Assembly: GCA_964631565.1 (NCBI GenBank)
Contig: CAZVYJ010000008.1
Span: 15,886-79,885, forward strand
Origin: CAZVYJ01 sp964631565
GTDB lineage: Bacteria > Planctomycetota > Phycisphaerae > SM23-33
DNA: 64,000 nucleotides
Direction of reading: 5' to 3'
Shown here: piece by piece, positions 34,517 through 42,681 of the stretch
Layout: every line of letters starts with the position of its first letter
How positions within the stretch are numbered: position 1 is the stretch's first letter
Notes under the pieces: generated by a model
Seen by the model: only the letters and a program-made list of their open reading frames with translations
Database searches by the model: none
Told to the model about the DNA's origin: nothing
Made by a program: the position numbers and the translations under genes

Positions 34517-35794
34517 TCAAAGCGAGTCCATGAAATCGGCGATTGTCATATCGGCCTGATTTCCGGTTTTTAAATCCTTAACGGCAAGTTGGCCGCCGGA
34601 GCGGATTATCACGGCCTTTTTCGCGTTACGCTTGTCAGCCTCCTTGAGCTGCTTGCCGGTGTTCTGCCGCTTGACGCTGTAATCGGTGCTGAAACCTCTC
34701 GCCCGCAGCGTCCCCGTCAGCTCGATGACTTTTTCGAACAGGCCGTCTTCGCCGTCGATGACGAAATAGTCCAGCGTCCCCGCCAGCGCCTCCGGCGGAA
34801 TCTTGCCCTTTTCATCGAGCAGTATTCCGAGCACCACGTCGCCCATGCCGAAGCCGGTCGCGCCGACCTTCGGCCCGCCGAGCACTTCCAGCAGGTTGTC
34901 GTATCGTCCGCCCCCCGCCACGGCCCGCAGCGACTCGCCCGCGTCGAACACCTCGTAAACGATGCCCGTGTAATACGCCAGCCCACGGACAATCTTCATA
35001 TCGAGCGTGCAGTACTCGCTGGCGCCCATGATTTTCAGCAGGCTGAACAGACGCTCCAGCTTTTCAATATTTTCAGCATTTTCAACATTGCCGGCCGCGC
35101 CGCCAAGCTCGGCACGAATCGCGTCGACGCTTTTGGCGTCCTGGAACCTGCATATCGCGTCGGTCTGGCTGTCGGTCAGGCCGGCCGCCGCGGTGAGCTT
35201 GCGGAAGTCCTCGTCGCTGACCTTCGGCCGCTTGTCAAGAACAGGCAGAGCCTTGTCGATATCGCTGACGCCCAGCCCTTTCAGCATCGCTACGGTAAGC
35301 GGCCGCGAGCCGATGCGGACCTGAACGTCCTGCGGCGTCAGGCCGATTTCACGGAGAAAATCGACGCACACGAAAATGCACTCGGCGTCGGCAAGCACAT
35401 CATCGCTGCCGATGATGTCGATGTTCCACTGGAAGAATTCTCTCAGCCGGCCCTTCTGCGGCCGCTCCGCGCGGCAGAGCCGCGGGATGGAAAACCACTT
35501 GATGGGCCTCGGCAGCGAGTTGATCTTCGCGTTCACCATTCTCGCAAGCGACGGCGTGATTTCCGGGCGGATGGCCAGATTCCGCTCGCCGCGGTCGGTG
35601 AAGCTGAAAAGTTGCTCGGCTATTTCCTCGCCGCTCTTGATGGTGAACAGGTCGAGGTACTCGAATATCGGCGCGTCGTACTCCTCGAAGCCGTTGCGCA
35701 GCGACACCCTTCGCCATGCGTCGGTTATATAGTTCCGCAGGCGCATCTGCTCGGGATAAAAATCCCGCGTACCCTTGACCGGTTGAATCTTCAT
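34517..35794 (-). CDS. hisS: histidyl-tRNA synthetase
   Basis: Class II aminoacyl-tRNA synthetase charging tRNA-His. Motif 1 (EEYDAPIFEYLDLF), motif 2 (FSIPRLCRAERPQKGRLREFFQWNIDIIG) and the histidine-specific RGLAYYTGIVYEVFD are present, with motif 3 in GATGFGMGDVVLGIL. The C-terminal ~95 residues are the anticodon-binding domain (YSVKRQNTGKQLKEADKRNAKKAVII). 425 residues is normal length. The gene seems to be alone, with a repeat-rich spacer downstream. Confidence 0.95.
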   Translation of the reverse strand: MKIQPVKGTRDFYPEQMRLRNYITDAWRRVSLRNGFEEYDAPIFEYLDLFTIKSGEEIAEQLFSFTDRGERNLAIRPEITPSLARMVNAKINSLPRPIKWFSIPRLCRAERPQKGRLREFFQWNIDIIGSDDVLADAECIFVCVDFLREIGLTPQDVQVRIGSRPLTVAMLKGLGVSDIDKALPVLDKRPKVSDEDFRKLTAAAGLTDSQTDAICRFQDAKSVDAIRAELGGAAGNVENAENIEKLERLFSLLKIMGASEYCTLDMKIVRGLAYYTGIVYEVFDAGESLRAVAGGGRYDNLLEVLGGPKVGATGFGMGDVVLGILLDEKGKIPPEALAGTLDYFVIDGEDGLFEKVIELTGTLRARGFSTDYSVKRQNTGKQLKEADKRNAKKAVIIRSGGQLAVKDLKTGNQADMTIADFMDSL

Positions 35795-35849
35795 CTCTTT
35801 CCAGCTCTTTTCGACTCTGTTTAGTTTTTACTGAATAGCGGCATTAATG

Positions 35850-36266
35850 CTATTTGGAAACCAGCTTTTTTTCGAGCTTTTCAATTTTTTTATAAGCAGC
35901 CTTTTTCTGCTTTTCATATTCCTTCTCGCCGAGTTCCTTTCGGGCATAGGCGTCAAGTTCTTCGGGGCTTTTGAACTCGTGCTCGTAATCGTAGCCGCCC
36001 TCGGTAAAGTCGCAGTTGCTCATCGAATACTTGCGGCATATCAGCGGGCGGTTCTCATATATCATGCATCGGCCGTCTTCGCCCAACATCTTGCAACTGT
36101 TCGCTATGGAAATATACCAGTCGCCTTCGTCAACGTGTATGGTCACGCCTTCGTGGCACAAATACCATCGCAGATCCTCGAACTCCTCGTAGTCGGTCGG
36201 CACGTCGATTTCGAAACAGAAATACCTGCAGCATCTCGAGCCGCACTTCAGACACTCAGCACTCAT
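35850..36266 (-). CDS. YkgJ-family cysteine cluster protein
   Basis: A 138-residue protein with the cysteine pattern of the YkgJ / zinc- or iron-chelating family: CLKCGSRCCRYFC at the N-terminus, then NSCKMLGEDGRCMIYENRPLICRKY. The rest is acidic and ends in a lysine-rich helix (KKAAYKKIEKLEKKL). These proteins bind metal, but their role is unsettled. The ATG at 36266 has GGAGATG about eight nt upstream and fits the family start; a longer frame upstream runs through repeats and is unlikely. Confidence 0.85.
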   Translation of the reverse strand: MSAECLKCGSRCCRYFCFEIDVPTDYEEFEDLRWYLCHEGVTIHVDEGDWYISIANSCKMLGEDGRCMIYENRPLICRKYSMSNCDFTEGGYDYEHEFKSPEELDAYARKELGEKEYEKQKKAAYKKIEKLEKKLVSK

Positions 36267-36486
36267 GCGAAATACATCTCCACCTGTTTTATTTTTACTT
36301 GCCGCCCCGCCCTGTACCGGGCGGAAATCCGAAATCAAAAAACGGCAAGGCGGGATTATAGACATTCGCCGCAATCTTGCCAGCAGTAGAATTGCATCGC
36401 GAATCTCGAATCGCGATTCGGGCATACCCATGCAGGGGCTTGACGCTCCGCCAGTATGGGCGTGATTCACGATTCGCAGTTCAAAT
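36267..36486. repeat. repeat-rich spacer with CGAATC-type units
   Basis: Between the YkgJ gene and the CYTH gene are imperfect direct and inverted copies of units such as GAATCTCGAATCGCGATTCG (around 36400-36420) and GATTCACGATTCGCAGTTC (36463-36481). No gene is supported. The same vocabulary returns at 46960-47050. Confidence 0.55.
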
Positions 36487-37065
36487 TCAGAACGTTATGT
36501 TTCTGCGTTTGCCGGCGGCGATGCGTTTGCATGCCTTGCACAGCAGTGTGATGTAATGACTGGTAATCGGTTCGGTTTTGAGGCCGAGTTTTCGGGCGGC
36601 GGCGTCGATGAATTTTTCCGACGGCCCTTCGATTTCGACGAACCGCCCTATTACCGGCAGTTCGTCCAGCTCCACCATACAGCGGCCGAGCTGATAGCTG
36701 ACCCGCCGTTTCTGGATTCGCATCGTCAGTTCCATACCGCATCCGGCCAGCACCTCGGCGACGGCGAACGGGCAGTCCAGATGCGTCTGGACCTCTTTGC
36801 GTATTTTCAGCCTGTTATGGTTGCTGCCCGGTCCTTTGTATGTGAGCAGCGGCCGCTTGTCGACGGCTGCGGCGCCTTTGCGGATGATTTTCGTTTTGCG
36901 AATCCGCAGGCCGCAGTCGCGGGCGAGCAGCGACTTGTCAGGCGTATCGTAATAGTCGTCGGTCTGTTCGACGGCACCAGTGAACACCGCCCCCGCCGCC
37001 CGCAGCGCCCTGCGGACAGCGGCGAAGTCGGCGACCTTGAACTTGGCTTCAATTTCGTGGCTCAT
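36487..37065 (-). CDS. CYTH domain protein (class IV adenylate cyclase / thiamine triphosphatase type)
   Basis: A 192-residue CYTH protein with the hallmark ExExK motif at the N-terminus (EIEAKFK, Glu4, Glu6, Lys8) and later tunnel residues (LRIRKTKI, KGPGSNHNRLKIRKEVQ, CMVELDELPVIGRFVEIEGP). The family includes CyaB adenylate cyclases and triphosphatases acting on nucleotides, thiamine triphosphate or inorganic triphosphate. Substrate cannot be told here. Length matches the CyaB-like branch. No second CHAD domain is attached. Confidence 0.88.
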   Translation of the reverse strand: MSHEIEAKFKVADFAAVRRALRAAGAVFTGAVEQTDDYYDTPDKSLLARDCGLRIRKTKIIRKGAAAVDKRPLLTYKGPGSNHNRLKIRKEVQTHLDCPFAVAEVLAGCGMELTMRIQKRRVSYQLGRCMVELDELPVIGRFVEIEGPSEKFIDAAARKLGLKTEPITSHYITLLCKACKRIAAGKRRNITF

Positions 37066-37120
37066 GGGCGGAATTGTAACCTAGCTGCCGGCGGCATGGA
37101 ACCGTCAGCATGCGGCGGAA

Positions 37121-38812
37121 TCAGTTTCCGCGGGGACGATTGCCGTTTTTACTGTCGTTGTCGGACCGGCGGCCCCATCCAAAAAGGCGAAGCTGGTAGA
37201 AAATTCTGGCGCTGATGGCGTTGTAGATGTTTGCGACGGCCATTCGCAGCAGGTCGCGGGCCCGCGCGGCGCCCGGATTCGGCATTCGCAGCAGCCAGAC
37301 AAATGCGGCGAATCTCGCCAGGGCCGACAACGCGAATGTCGCGTGCCAGTTGTTCCACAGGAAAGGACCGATAGGATGAGCCTGGAGATATTCGAAGTAT
37401 TGTGCGACAAGGCCTCCGACCACGCCGCCAAGCACGCCGCCGAGGCTGGTGAGAAACGCGGCCGCCGCGATGAACTTGCTCCGGCCGTGGCTGTCGGCGA
37501 ATCCCATGACGACGTTCGTCTGGGCTATCTGGACGCCGGCCCAACTGATGCCGCCGAGTATGTTGCCGATTGCGACAAGTATGTAAGCCCCGAACGGCGT
37601 GGCGTCGGTGATGATCTGATAGTTCTCGACGCCGAAAAGATGGCCGCCGTTAACGGAAAGCCAGTTTACGGCGTCGGTGAGGAACTGCGGCGCCGGGGAA
37701 TTGCGCGTCGCGAAAAACCACGGCATGATGGACAGCAGCGTGCCGCTCGTGCTGATTATCAGCGTTGGCTTGTTGCCCCACTTGTCGACTATCTTGCCCC
37801 ATATTCTCATGGAGGCCATCGCCGCAAGCGGGCTGATTACGAGGAAACACATGTTGGCGCCGAAATTGCTGAATCCGAGTTTATCGAGCACCTGCCTCCA
37901 GAAAAACCACGGTGCGACAGCGACTGTGAATGCGATGCATGCCCCGTATCCGACGTAATTCCGGAATATGCGGTCCTGGAAAGGATCAATGATGACCTGC
38001 TTGAAAGCTTTGGCTACATACACAAACGGAAACAACACCGACGAAAGCAGCGTGGGCCTGGTCGGTCTTTTAATCCTGATGTCGATGGCGGGCGGCTCGG
38101 TGCCGAGTTTCTTCGACGGCAGCACTTCGCGGATGCGGCGGACCCACAGAATGTCCATGATTCCGAAAACAGACGCCACCAGAAGGACGCCGCATATCGT
38201 CCAGAGCAGCAGCGGCTGTGCGCCGGCGGTTTCCGGCAGATTTTTATCGGCGACCGCGTCTATGAGCCATCCGAGTATCGCAGCGACCGAAAGAGCTACA
38301 ATCGAACCCAATACGAAGCGGTTGGCCATGTACCGGCCGCGAATCCTGCGGGGAACCAGGTCGCTCAGCCACGTCAGCCAAGCCGGGTCCGCCAGGGCCG
38401 CCGTGAAATATCCGACCCCAAGCAGCACCAGCGAGCAGACCGTCGCGGAAAGGGACGGTATCGGCAGAAGGAACGGAATTATCACAAGCACGAACCAGCT
38501 GGCCCGGAAAAACATCGCACAATATACGAACTGGTACTTGGTAAGGCCTGTGCGTTCGATCATGATCGTCGCGACAAGCTGGTTGAGCGTGGCGACGTAA
38601 GGAATGGCCGCCAGAATGCCGAAAGCCAGGTCGTTGAAGCCGAGCATGGAGAAAAATATCTTCATGTGGCTGCCGGATATGCCGGCCGACCAGACCATGC
38701 AGAACAGCCACGCCGTGGTCACCGTTCGGAGAGAGCGTCGCAGATTCGCACGGCGAACGCTCAGGGCGGGCACTTCGTCATATGTTTTGCGTCGCCACAA
38801 CAAGGCGAGCAA
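37121..38812 (-). CDS. MFS transporter
   Basis: A 563-residue polytopic protein with about 12 hydrophobic helices and MFS-type loops, including WLSDLVPRRIRGRYMANR between helices 4 and 5 and GFADSHGRSKFIAAAAFL in the second half. It is longer than the usual 400-450, with a cytoplasmic central loop near residues 215-260 and a basic C-terminal tail. Substrate unknown. The first codon is TTG directly after AAGGA; a TTG at codon 4 (38803) has better spacing and may be the real start. Confidence 0.8.
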   Translation of the reverse strand: MLALLWRRKTYDEVPALSVRRANLRRSLRTVTTAWLFCMVWSAGISGSHMKIFFSMLGFNDLAFGILAAIPYVATLNQLVATIMIERTGLTKYQFVYCAMFFRASWFVLVIIPFLLPIPSLSATVCSLVLLGVGYFTAALADPAWLTWLSDLVPRRIRGRYMANRFVLGSIVALSVAAILGWLIDAVADKNLPETAGAQPLLLWTICGVLLVASVFGIMDILWVRRIREVLPSKKLGTEPPAIDIRIKRPTRPTLLSSVLFPFVYVAKAFKQVIIDPFQDRIFRNYVGYGACIAFTVAVAPWFFWRQVLDKLGFSNFGANMCFLVISPLAAMASMRIWGKIVDKWGNKPTLIISTSGTLLSIMPWFFATRNSPAPQFLTDAVNWLSVNGGHLFGVENYQIITDATPFGAYILVAIGNILGGISWAGVQIAQTNVVMGFADSHGRSKFIAAAAFLTSLGGVLGGVVGGLVAQYFEYLQAHPIGPFLWNNWHATFALSALARFAAFVWLLRMPNPGAARARDLLRMAVANIYNAISARIFYQLRLFGWGRRSDNDSKNGNRPRGN

Positions 38813-39047
38813 TCCTTAACTTTAACCGGAAAACCTATCTTGCCGTTACAACAGAATTCTCAATACCCGGCACCATATCGAGCTGTAATCGAACGGCAAG
38901 AGCAATTCTGCATTTTCTCAACTATTTTTGCTTTCAACCGGATAAAGCAATTTTACCCTTGCCATGCCGGCTGGGCATCTGTATATTCGCCGGACTTTCA
39001 CGGCAAGCCGATTTGCCCGTAAGAGCGTTAAAAAGAGGTAGATAACA

Positions 39048-39182
39048 ATGCATTATCCGAAAAAGATTTCTAAGCGTAAACGAGCACGCAAGATAGGTTT
39101 CCGAGCCCGCATGAGAACTGCCTCCGGCAGGAAGCTCATCAGCCGCAAACGCCGCCTGGGCAGAAAAGTTCAGGTCGTTTAA
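39048..39182 (+). CDS. rpmH: 50S ribosomal protein L34
   Basis: A 44-residue, very basic protein from ATG 39048 to TAA. It has the L34 core GFRARMRTASGRKLISRKRR near residues 17-36. The N-terminus (MHYPKKISKRKRARK) differs from the common MKRTYQPS start. GAGG lies about nine nt upstream. In many bacteria rpmH sits between dnaA and rnpA; here neither is next to it, and a terminator follows directly. Confidence 0.93.
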   Translation: MHYPKKISKRKRARKIGFRARMRTASGRKLISRKRRLGRKVQVV

Positions 39183-39203
39183 CCTTTACACCATCAAAAA
39201 TCC

Positions 39204-39240
39204 AAGCCCCCGGTCCGGCTGGATCGGGGGCTTTTGTTTT
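39204..39240 (+). terminator. rho-independent terminator after rpmH
   Basis: AAGCCCCCGGTCC and GGATCGGGGGCTT pair around a GGCT loop, one mismatch near the loop, followed by TTGTTTT. It lies 22 nt after the rpmH stop. Confidence 0.9.
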
Positions 39241-39278
39241 GTCACAAAAGGCCCATTCCTTCTTGTTTTCAGTTTTAC

Positions 39279-40721
39279 TCATGTCCCGCGGAGTGTTTTG
39301 CGAGGCATAAGTGCGCCGGGGAGCGCTTCGGATTTCGGCCGGCAGTTGCCGAGGACAGGGTCCTTGTCGAGGTAATATTCCCAGTGGCTCATGGCCTCGA
39401 GCATTCTCTTGCCGCGTCGGCAGTCGTCGATGCTCAGTTTGCCTTCGCGCACAAGATCGTAGTAAGGCCCGAGGTCGGTCTGGCGATACAGCTCGGCGAA
39501 ATTCTTGTAGAATTCTTCCCTCGGCAGGCGTGTTTCAGTGACGGCATGCAGCGTGTCGAAGCACGTGTAATCATAGGTAAGCAGCGAATCGAACTGGTCG
39601 CGGTAAAGCTGCGTGCCCGGCAGCGGAGTGAGCACGGTAAACTGCGTGTGGGTGATTTCCTTTTGCGTCACGTAATCGCGAAGCTTGCGGAAATCATCTA
39701 CGTTCCATGTCGGGTCCACGATAAACGCGCCCCATATAATCACGCCGTTATCGTGCAGGATGCGGATGGCTTCGTCGTTTACGCCGGCGGTATTGTTCTT
39801 GTTGACCTTCTTGAGGTGGCTGTCGGACGCACCTTCGAGGCCCAACAGGACCGCGTAAAGCCCGACATCCACCCATTTCTCGACCAATTCGGGATGGCGG
39901 ACGATGGAATCGGTGCGGCATTCCATCGAGAACCGCATGTCGATGCCTTCGGCCTTGATCATGTCGGCGATGGCGTTTTCCCGCTTGTAGTTCATCAGGA
40001 AATTGTCGTCCACGAACGTGATGTGGTCGGTGTTGACGGCTTTCACTTCCTCTATGACCCGCTGCGGCGACATTTGTCGCGTCTTGCCGTGATAAAATTC
40101 CCACACGCTGCAGAAATTGCAGCGGTAAGGGCATCCCCGCCCGGTGGCGATGGACGTATCCGGCCTGTCGAAAAGGAAGAAATATTCAGGACGATATTTT
40201 TCCACCAGGTCGCGTCGCGGCAGCGGAAGGTCGTCCATGTTCAGCGAATTGTTCGTCACGGAGTTGAGAACGAACTGCCCGCTGCGGTCTCGCCTTATGA
40301 TATTAGGCACGTCCTTAAGGTTGCCTCGGTTGGCCAGTGTTTCTACGAGCTGCGGGAATGAAAGCTCACCCTCGCCTATCGCCAGCACGTCGACCTGCGG
40401 AAGGAAAAAATCCTCCGGCATGAGCGAAACGTGATAGCCGCCGATCACCGTGAATATCTCGCGTGAGAATTCCTTGACCGTCCTCAGGACATCCTGTGCT
40501 GCGTAGACCTCGGTCGTAAGCGCGGTGACCGCGACCATGTCGGGCGAGAATTCGTCGAGCACGCCGGTGAGGTTCGCCTCGACGCGCATATCGAAAATTC
40601 GGACGTCGTGGTTCGGAACACAGGCCGCCAGCATCTCAAGCGCCAGAGGCTCCGGCATGGCGGCCAGGCGGAAGCCGATATCGGTCGACTGGCATTCTGG
40701 ATGTACGAGCAGTATTCGCAA
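39279..40721 (-). CDS. B12-binding domain radical SAM protein
   Basis: A 480-residue class B radical SAM enzyme. The N-terminal half is a cobalamin-binding Rossmann-like domain (VTALTTEVYAAQ, FTVIGGYHVSLMP, ADVLAIGEGELSFPQLV type motifs), and the radical SAM cluster is GRGCPYRCNFCSVW near residue 200. The family includes methyltransferases such as BchE, HpnP and HpnR and many unknown enzymes. Layout and length resemble hopanoid C-3 methylase HpnR, but no hopanoid gene lies beside it, so I do not assign that. It stands alone on the minus strand after the rpmH terminator. Confidence 0.87.
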   Translation of the reverse strand: MRILLVHPECQSTDIGFRLAAMPEPLALEMLAACVPNHDVRIFDMRVEANLTGVLDEFSPDMVAVTALTTEVYAAQDVLRTVKEFSREIFTVIGGYHVSLMPEDFFLPQVDVLAIGEGELSFPQLVETLANRGNLKDVPNIIRRDRSGQFVLNSVTNNSLNMDDLPLPRRDLVEKYRPEYFFLFDRPDTSIATGRGCPYRCNFCSVWEFYHGKTRQMSPQRVIEEVKAVNTDHITFVDDNFLMNYKRENAIADMIKAEGIDMRFSMECRTDSIVRHPELVEKWVDVGLYAVLLGLEGASDSHLKKVNKNNTAGVNDEAIRILHDNGVIIWGAFIVDPTWNVDDFRKLRDYVTQKEITHTQFTVLTPLPGTQLYRDQFDSLLTYDYTCFDTLHAVTETRLPREEFYKNFAELYRQTDLGPYYDLVREGKLSIDDCRRGKRMLEAMSHWEYYLDKDPVLGNCRPKSEALPGALMPRKTLRGT

Positions 40722-40870
40722 TTTATCTCAATAACCTCGTAATGGATTTAAAATAATCATGCAGCAAATCAGGAGCAAGTTTGGAAGGTGGAGAATTATA
40801 GCCGAACAGCGGATAAAAAACACCGCATACATTCTTTCTTTTTTCGGATGAAGGACTCGGCGGGGAGAAA

Positions 40871-41350
40871 TCAGCCGATCCAGCAGCGATTCGGCGAAGT
40901 GCTTAAAGTCAAGGGTCTGTGTTGTGAAATAATTCTCAAATGGGCGGAGATATCATCCCGACGGGCGTCGAGATGCACTATGGCGGTCTTTATATCCTCG
41001 CGACGGCGATAAAAACCCGCTTCCATGAGCCGCCTGCCCACTTCGCCAAACAATTCCGCAAGCTCCGGGTCATCCGCAACTTCAGAAGTTTCACAGAAAT
41101 GAGCCATTATCTCGCCGGCTCGTTTGAGCAAATCGACGGCTTCGTCGAAATTTCCGGCGTCGATATCGTTCAACGCCCGCCTGCACATGCGGACCGCGCT
41201 GTCGAAGAGCAGAATTTCCAGCTGCTGCGGAGTAGCGGTAACAATATCGGCCGCCAGGTACGCCGATGCCGGCGCACTTGCGGATTTGATGACATCAACT
41301 GCTTCGGCAAGCAGGCCCCTGTAAATACCGACATTTTTCACAACAGGCAT
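40871..41350 (-). CDS. fliS: flagellar secretion chaperone FliS
   Basis: FliS binds newly made flagellin and keeps it soluble before export. The 159-residue protein has the family core AYLAADIVTATPQQLEILLFDSAVRMCRRAL with the conserved four-helix arrangement; the helices continue through VDLLKRAGEIMAHFCE and IKTAIVHLDARR. The last ~25 residues are less typical. No other flagellar gene (fliC, fliD, flgN) is near, so it is an orphan in this window, but the match of the core is good. Confidence 0.82.
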   Translation of the reverse strand: MPVVKNVGIYRGLLAEAVDVIKSASAPASAYLAADIVTATPQQLEILLFDSAVRMCRRALNDIDAGNFDEAVDLLKRAGEIMAHFCETSEVADDPELAELFGEVGRRLMEAGFYRRREDIKTAIVHLDARRDDISAHLRIISQHRPLTLSTSPNRCWIG

Positions 41351-41427
41351 ATATCGTCCCTGACATTGCTGCTGAAAACATCCGTGTCCGTAATGCTTAT
41401 CGACCGGGCATCGGAAAAGACTTTAGG

Positions 41428-41554
41428 GCATGTATGAAAACCATGGGGCGCAGCCGCCTCGACTGAATGAACATCGGAATTAGGCACGTCTTGCGCAGAG
41501 ACTGCACACCCGATGGCGGGTGTGCCACATGTCCTGTATGGTTTTCATACATGC
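41428..41554. repeat. 127-bp element with 17-bp perfect inverted ends and inner hairpin
   Basis: GCATGTATGAAAACCAT at 41428-41444 is the exact reverse complement of 41538-41554. Inside lies a perfect 9-bp hairpin (41504-41525, GCACACCCG / CGGGTGTGC with an ATGG loop). The element sits between the 3' end of the hydrolase lipoprotein gene and fliS. It could be a small non-coding RNA, a large terminator-like structure, or a MITE-like remnant. No gene is supported within it. Confidence 0.6.
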
Positions 41555-41573
41555 TCTCAGGGTTTGGAAGAGT

Positions 41574-42653
41574 TCAGAATCGCCTGTATTTGGCGGGCGT
41601 CGCGTCTTTGGGAGGCGGCGCCTCGCCCGGCGGCAACGGCTCTTCAGGCTGGCTCTCGGCCTTTTGGGTCTCGGGTGCAGTTGCAGCAGTCTCCGGCGCC
41701 TCACCCGGCGGCGACGGCTTTTCAGGCTGGCTCTCGGCCTTTTGGGTCTCGGGTGCAGTGGCAGCAATCTCCGGCGACTCGCTCGACAGCTGCAACTGAG
41801 TGCACTCAGGATGCGTGGTTGTGGGTATACGGGCGAGAACGCGATCGATCATGCTCTGATTCCAGGGTTCTTCGACGGTGATAAAAGGCGCAACGTAAGT
41901 TGCAACAAATTTCGACGCGCCGCTCGAAAGATGCATCCCGATATTTCCGGTGTCGGACATCGCCTCGCTCCACGGAATCTGGAGGAGTTTTTCGTATAGC
42001 GCCGGCCGACTATCTACATCGGGCGTTTTGAACCCAACCTTGCCCGCAGCCGAGGTGTGTTCGCCGTCCATCGTGCCGTATATGGTGGTTCCGAAGCCCA
42101 GCAAAACGAAATCCCGCTCGGAATAAAAGTTCACAACGCCCTGTCGAACCTTGGCCAGGGCCAGCTCGATCTGATAATCCGGCGACAGTGATGCCGCTAT
42201 CATGATTATGCCGTCCAGATTTTCATCGGGAGGAAGCGCCTCTGCCGCCCATGCCGCAATGGCGGCCCCGCCGCTCTGACCTACCAGCATTACCGGCCTG
42301 CCTGGATAAGAAAGACGATAGCGGACGATCTTGTCGGCGATCACAGCGGCCTGGTCCCTGTTGCGTCCCTCTGCCCGCAGGTTTGGCAATGGCCCCCAGA
42401 TGCTCGTCCAGTCGTACAGTTCGATGGCCCAGTTCACACCGCCGTCATTGAGTCCTTTGCATATATCTTCGTTCAAGGCGCTGCGGCCTTCGATGCCGGT
42501 CAGAACTATCACCAGCCCGCGGTCCAGCCTTTCGGTTGTTACGTAAGGCTGTCGCGACTGGCAGCCGACTACGCCGGCACAGATAACAGCGACAAGTGCG
42601 CAAAGCGGAAAACCCCGACCTGCAGGGCCGGGGTTCCTTCCCGCCGTAATCAT
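41574..42653 (-). CDS. alpha/beta-hydrolase-like lipoprotein
   Basis: A 359-residue lipoprotein: signal peptide with lipobox VVGC, then an alpha/beta hydrolase-like domain with LVIVLTGIEGRS at the start and the nucleophile elbow VGQSGGAAIAAW. The expected acid and histidine are less clear. The C-terminal ~70 residues are a Pro/Glu-rich tail with two nearly identical 26-residue repeats (AATAPETQKAESQPE). It follows dnaK by 28 nt and its first codons overlap a hairpin that could terminate dnaK. The ATG at 42653 is chosen to keep the signal peptide; it has only a weak ribosome binding site. Confidence 0.75.
   Translation of the reverse strand: MITAGRNPGPAGRGFPLCALVAVICAGVVGCQSRQPYVTTERLDRGLVIVLTGIEGRSALNEDICKGLNDGGVNWAIELYDWTSIWGPLPNLRAEGRNRDQAAVIADKIVRYRLSYPGRPVMLVGQSGGAAIAAWAAEALPPDENLDGIIMIAASLSPDYQIELALAKVRQGVVNFYSERDFVLLGFGTTIYGTMDGEHTSAAGKVGFKTPDVDSRPALYEKLLQIPWSEAMSDTGNIGMHLSSGASKFVATYVAPFITVEEPWNQSMIDRVLARIPTTTHPECTQLQLSSESPEIAATAPETQKAESQPEKPSPPGEAPETAATAPETQKAESQPEEPLPPGEAPPPKDATPAKYRRF
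41616..41771 (-). repeat. two tandem 78-bp direct repeats in coding sequence
   Basis: 41616-41693 and 41694-41771 are 78-bp tandem copies encoding 26 residues each (AATAPETQKAESQPE core) with only a few differences, in the tail of the hydrolase lipoprotein. A recent duplication or copy-number-variable repeat. Confidence 0.8.
42611..42635 (-). terminator. hairpin after dnaK, overlapping the next signal peptide
   Basis: AACCCCGACC and GGCCGGGGTT pair with one mismatch around a 5-nt loop; on the minus strand TTTT runs out of the stem. It is about 50 nt beyond the dnaK stop, but already within the first codons of the hydrolase lipoprotein. Confidence 0.5.
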
Positions 42654-42681
42654 CCTGTTATTGAAGAAAACCAATAGGCAA

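Noticed and set aside
34589..35824. 411-codon plus-strand frame opposite hisS
   Set aside because: Antisense to a well-conserved synthetase; no domain.
37343..39022. 559-codon plus-strand frame opposite the MFS transporter gene
   Set aside because: Antisense to a clear 12-TM protein; the translation is rich in R, H and D without hydrophobic or domain patterns.
39279..40721. Assignment of the radical SAM protein as hopanoid C-3 methylase HpnR
   Set aside because: Length and layout fit, but many B12-radical SAM families share them and no hopanoid gene is linked.
41467..41767. Small coding frames inside and around the inverted-repeat element
   Set aside because: They overlap the palindromic structure and the hydrolase tail repeats, and show no sensible composition or ribosome site.
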